Made by a program: the position numbers and the translations under genes
Shown here: piece after piece, positions 62,000 through 64,000 of the stretch
Layout: every line of letters starts with the position of its first letter
Position numbering within the stretch: position 1 is the stretch's first letter
Origin: Megalonaias nervosa
Lineage: Eukaryota > Mollusca > Bivalvia > Unionida > Unionidae
Direction: 5' to 3'
Length of the DNA: 64,000 nt
NCBI GenBank assembly: GCA_016617855.1
Contig: JAECUM010003309.1
Span: forward strand, 1-64,000
The notes under the pieces: model-generated
Told to the model about the DNA's origin: nothing
Databases searched by the model: none
What the model saw: the letters and a program-made list of their open reading frames with translations, nothing else

Positions 62000-62295
62000 A
62001 ACGTAGCTTTAACAACATTAAGTCATATCTCTATTATATCTGCAGTGTGGCAGTTTATAGTGATGCCTAGCACTGGGGCATCATGCCGCTGACATGTAGC
62101 ATCATGTCCCACCCAGTCACATTATCCCGATACCAGGCCGACCAGTCCTAACACTAACCCCTTAATACTGAGCGCCAAGCGATGCAGCTGCAAGTACCAT
62201 TTTTATAAGTCTTTTGTATGACTCAGCTGGGGTTCGAATCCGCGACCTCCCGCATCCGAGGCGGACGCTCTAACCACTAGGCCACTGGAGCGGTC
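62000..62295 (-). mobile_element. tRNA-derived SINE (family 1), near full length
   Basis: On the minus strand the head is at 62293: cgctccagtggcctagtggt (box A) and ggattcgaacccc-type box B. The tail runs to a ttaaagctacgttaaaactcc-type phrase at about 62000. About 290 bp. It forms an inverted pair with 62361-62665. Confidence 0.85.
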
Positions 62296-62360
62296 GTATT
62301 TTTTGTAGTCACAGAATCAAATATACGACACATATACATAATTTTACCATTGACTCCGAG

Positions 62361-62665
62361 ACCACTCTGATGGCCTAGTAGTTAGAGCGACCGCCTCGAA
62401 TGCGGGAAGTCGCGGGGTCGAACCCCAGCCGAGTCATACCAAAGACTTATAAAAAAAGTGGTACTAACAGCTGCCTCGCTAGGCGCACAACATTAAGAGG
62501 TTAGCGTTAGGAATGGTCGGCCTGGTGCCAGGATGATGTGACTGGGTGGAACATGATGCTACATGTCTGCTGCGTGATGCCCCAGTGCTAGACATCACTA
62601 TGAACTGTCAGACTGCGGACGTAGCGATATGACTAAAAAATGTTAAAGCTACGTTAAAATTCCAA
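62361..62665 (+). mobile_element. tRNA-derived SINE (family 1), inverted partner
   Basis: Head ggcctagtagttagagcgac and box B gggtcgaaccccagc, same tail as the minus copy, ending at ttaaagctacgttaaaattcc. With the minus copy it makes a roughly 300-bp palindrome with a 66-bp spacer (62296-62360). Confidence 0.85.
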
Positions 62666-62781
62666 ATCTCTCAGACACACTATTTACTGTGTCCTCGTTT
62701 CTAAGAATTAGAAAAGCATTCTTTATTAGTTTAGCAATGATATAAGCAGAGAGAAGAGATGGCATTAAATGGCATACTTAC

Positions 62782-62919
62782 GTTCAGTCTGTGTTCTGTC
62801 TTTCTGTAGCCGTATTTGGAAGAATATCAACAAGACAACAGCTAAAATGATGAATACTGCTGCCACTGATATACCAATCGAAGTTCCCAGTGAATTGTTT
62901 ACTTCAGTTATTTGTGGTA
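62782..62919 (-). CDS. Host exon encoding a transmembrane segment
   Basis: 138 bp between a tgtcttttag acceptor and a gtaagt donor; both introns are phase 1, the pattern usual in genes for modular cell-surface proteins. The translation has a short extracellular stretch (PQITEVNNSLGTSIGISVAA), a single membrane helix (AVFIILAVVLLIFFQIRL) and a polar start of a cytoplasmic tail (QKDRTQTE). It thus belongs to a single-pass receptor or adhesion protein, whose other exons lie outside the window or are not recognised. Transcription is on the minus strand. Confidence 0.7.
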
Positions 62920-62981
62920 CTAAAAGACAAATATGTACAACCAGTATAGGCGTAGGAAGTCTTACTTGAGACTGTTTCAAA

Positions 62982-63454
62982 TTTAGATGACCGATGCATA
63001 TTAAATACGGTAGGCAAACACTTCTCGAAAATTGGCACTAGTAGGTTGATACTACCAATAAATAATCTTATGTTCAAAGCACTATGGCCTAAATTTTTAA
63101 TATGGCACTGTGTACACTCATCATCGATTTAAAGCTTCAAGAAATTATGTTTTCAATGTCATTAATAAATGTCATCAGTGCAAATGAAATGTGTATTATC
63201 CTTGAATGAACCTCTCGTGTTTCAGAAGAATGCTCCTTCCGCTAATAAGCATAGCTATTAATTAAAATTCAGCATTTCCTCCTTCATGACAACTGACAAA
63301 CTATATGCATGTTGCAAAATGTAAAAATTGTTTTTGAAAACTCGGTTAGAAGAGTTTGATTATAAAGATATGGAATTTTAAAGGCGATACAATCACAGTT
63401 GGGTAGTGACTGGCTTAACTCGGAAAAAATTTCTCTTATCAAACAAAAACATGT
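62982..63454. other. Host intron sequence (inferred)
   Basis: Upstream in transcription of the membrane exon; AT-rich with no exon-like frame. Confidence 0.55.
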
Positions 63455-63755
63455 AATTTGGGTTTTTAAAGTAGCTTTAACAATTTTTCAGGCAGATCGC
63501 TAAAATATCTGCACTGTGGCAGTTTATAGTGATGTCTAGCACTGTGGCATCATGCCGCAGACATGCAGCATCATGCCCCATCCAGTCCCATTATCCTGAT
63601 ACCAGTCCTAACACTAACCTTGTAATGTTGATCGCCAAGCGAGGCAACTGTTAGTATAATTTTTATAAGTCTTTGGTATGACTCGGCTGGAGTTCGAATG
63701 CGCGACCTCCCGCATCCGAGGCGGACGCTCTAACCACTAGGTCACTGGAGCGGTT
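63455..63755 (-). mobile_element. tRNA-derived SINE (family 1), duplicated copy
   Basis: The same family and orientation as 62000-62295, and followed by the same 66-bp non-SINE sequence (gtagtcacagaatcaaatat ... cattgactccgag). The block was thus duplicated as a unit of SINE plus flank. Confidence 0.85.
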
Positions 63756-63822
63756 GTATTTTTTTGTAGTCACAGAATCAAATATACGACACATATACAT
63801 AATCTTACCATTGACTCCGAGG

Positions 63823-63935
63823 CCACATGATGTCCCACCCAGTCACATTATCATGACACCAGCCTAACCAGTTCTAACACTAACCTCTTAATGTTGATCG
63901 CCAAGCGAGGCAACTGTTAGTATCATTTTTATTGG
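63823..63935 (-). mobile_element. SINE (family 1) tail fragment
   Basis: Only the tail portion (gtcccacccagtcacattat ... aagcgaggcaactgttag) is present, in minus orientation; the head is absent. Confidence 0.78.
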
Positions 63936-63944
63936 TCTTTAGTT

Positions 63945-64000
63945 TCTGTTGTTGTTGTGGGGCTTAACGCCATTTTTCAGCACACGATAGGCTATACGTG
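63945..64000 (-). mobile_element. tRNA-Leu-like SINE (family 2), cut by window end
   Basis: It begins gttgttgttgtggggcttaa, the tail end of the family seen at 3325 and 7975; the rest lies beyond the window. Confidence 0.7.

Noticed and set aside
1..64000. CRISPR arrays or bacterial operons
   Set aside because: No regularly spaced short repeats with unique spacers; the repeats are minisatellites, and the gene set is eukaryotic-virus and transposon type.

Overview
This is eukaryotic, non-bacterial DNA: AT-rich, full of microsatellites, tRNA-derived SINEs, LINE fragments and an LTR element, with one convincing spliced host exon (62782-62919, minus strand). The repeat families look like those of molluscs, so a bivalve or gastropod genome is my best guess. 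That is inference from repeat style, not proof. No rRNA, intact tRNA or CRISPR array was seen.

Layout. 1-8330: host non-coding DNA with simple repeats, three tRNA-derived SINEs and a dead LINE (about 3731-5070). 8331-12656: a dead Ty3/gypsy-type retrotransposon on the minus strand, missing protease and most of the reverse transcriptase, holding an inverted chimeric patch. 13336-13816: a 69-bp minisatellite. 15152-30765: Element A, a complete 15.6-kb integrated virus-like element of the Polinton/adintovirus kind. 30771-33995: host spacer. 33996-56018: Element B, a 22.0-kb Maverick/Polinton, itself invaded by an internally deleted LINE (about 37196-42720). 56019-64000: host non-coding DNA with palindromically arranged SINEs and the receptor-type exon.

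Element A has 247-bp terminal inverted repeats (TIRs), 5'-AG...CT-3' ends and a 5-bp target-site duplication (ACAGT; the T on its left side makes it TACAGT if the end base is shared). It encodes a packaging ATPase, a zinc-ribbon/phospholipase A2 protein, a retroviral-type integrase, a large polymerase-B/SF1-helicase/HNH fusion, a Cys-rich protein, a NUMOD-like HNH endonuclease and a virion block: penton-like and hexon-like jelly-roll proteins, fibre, adenain-like protease, and small basic or membrane-active proteins. Element B has about 1.8-kb TIRs, a perfect 6-bp target duplication (TATACC) and the same AG/CT ends. It carries the Polinton virion and integration set but no recognisable polymerase, plus a BIR (inhibitor-of-apoptosis) gene, duplicated F-box-like genes, a tandem array of core-protein-like genes, and three coiled-coil genes at the left end (one inside the TIR, so also present at the right end).

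The most unusual signal is that the three coiled-coil genes of Element B end in what look like metazoan histone-mRNA 3' stem-loops (16-nt stem-loop followed by a purine-rich element) and start from a shared TATA/leader module. Both elements look like fossils: each integrase has lost a different catalytic Asp, the A capsid gene has an in-frame stop, the B ATPase has a damaged Walker A, and many genes are frameshifted, often at homopolymers, so some breaks may be assembly errors.
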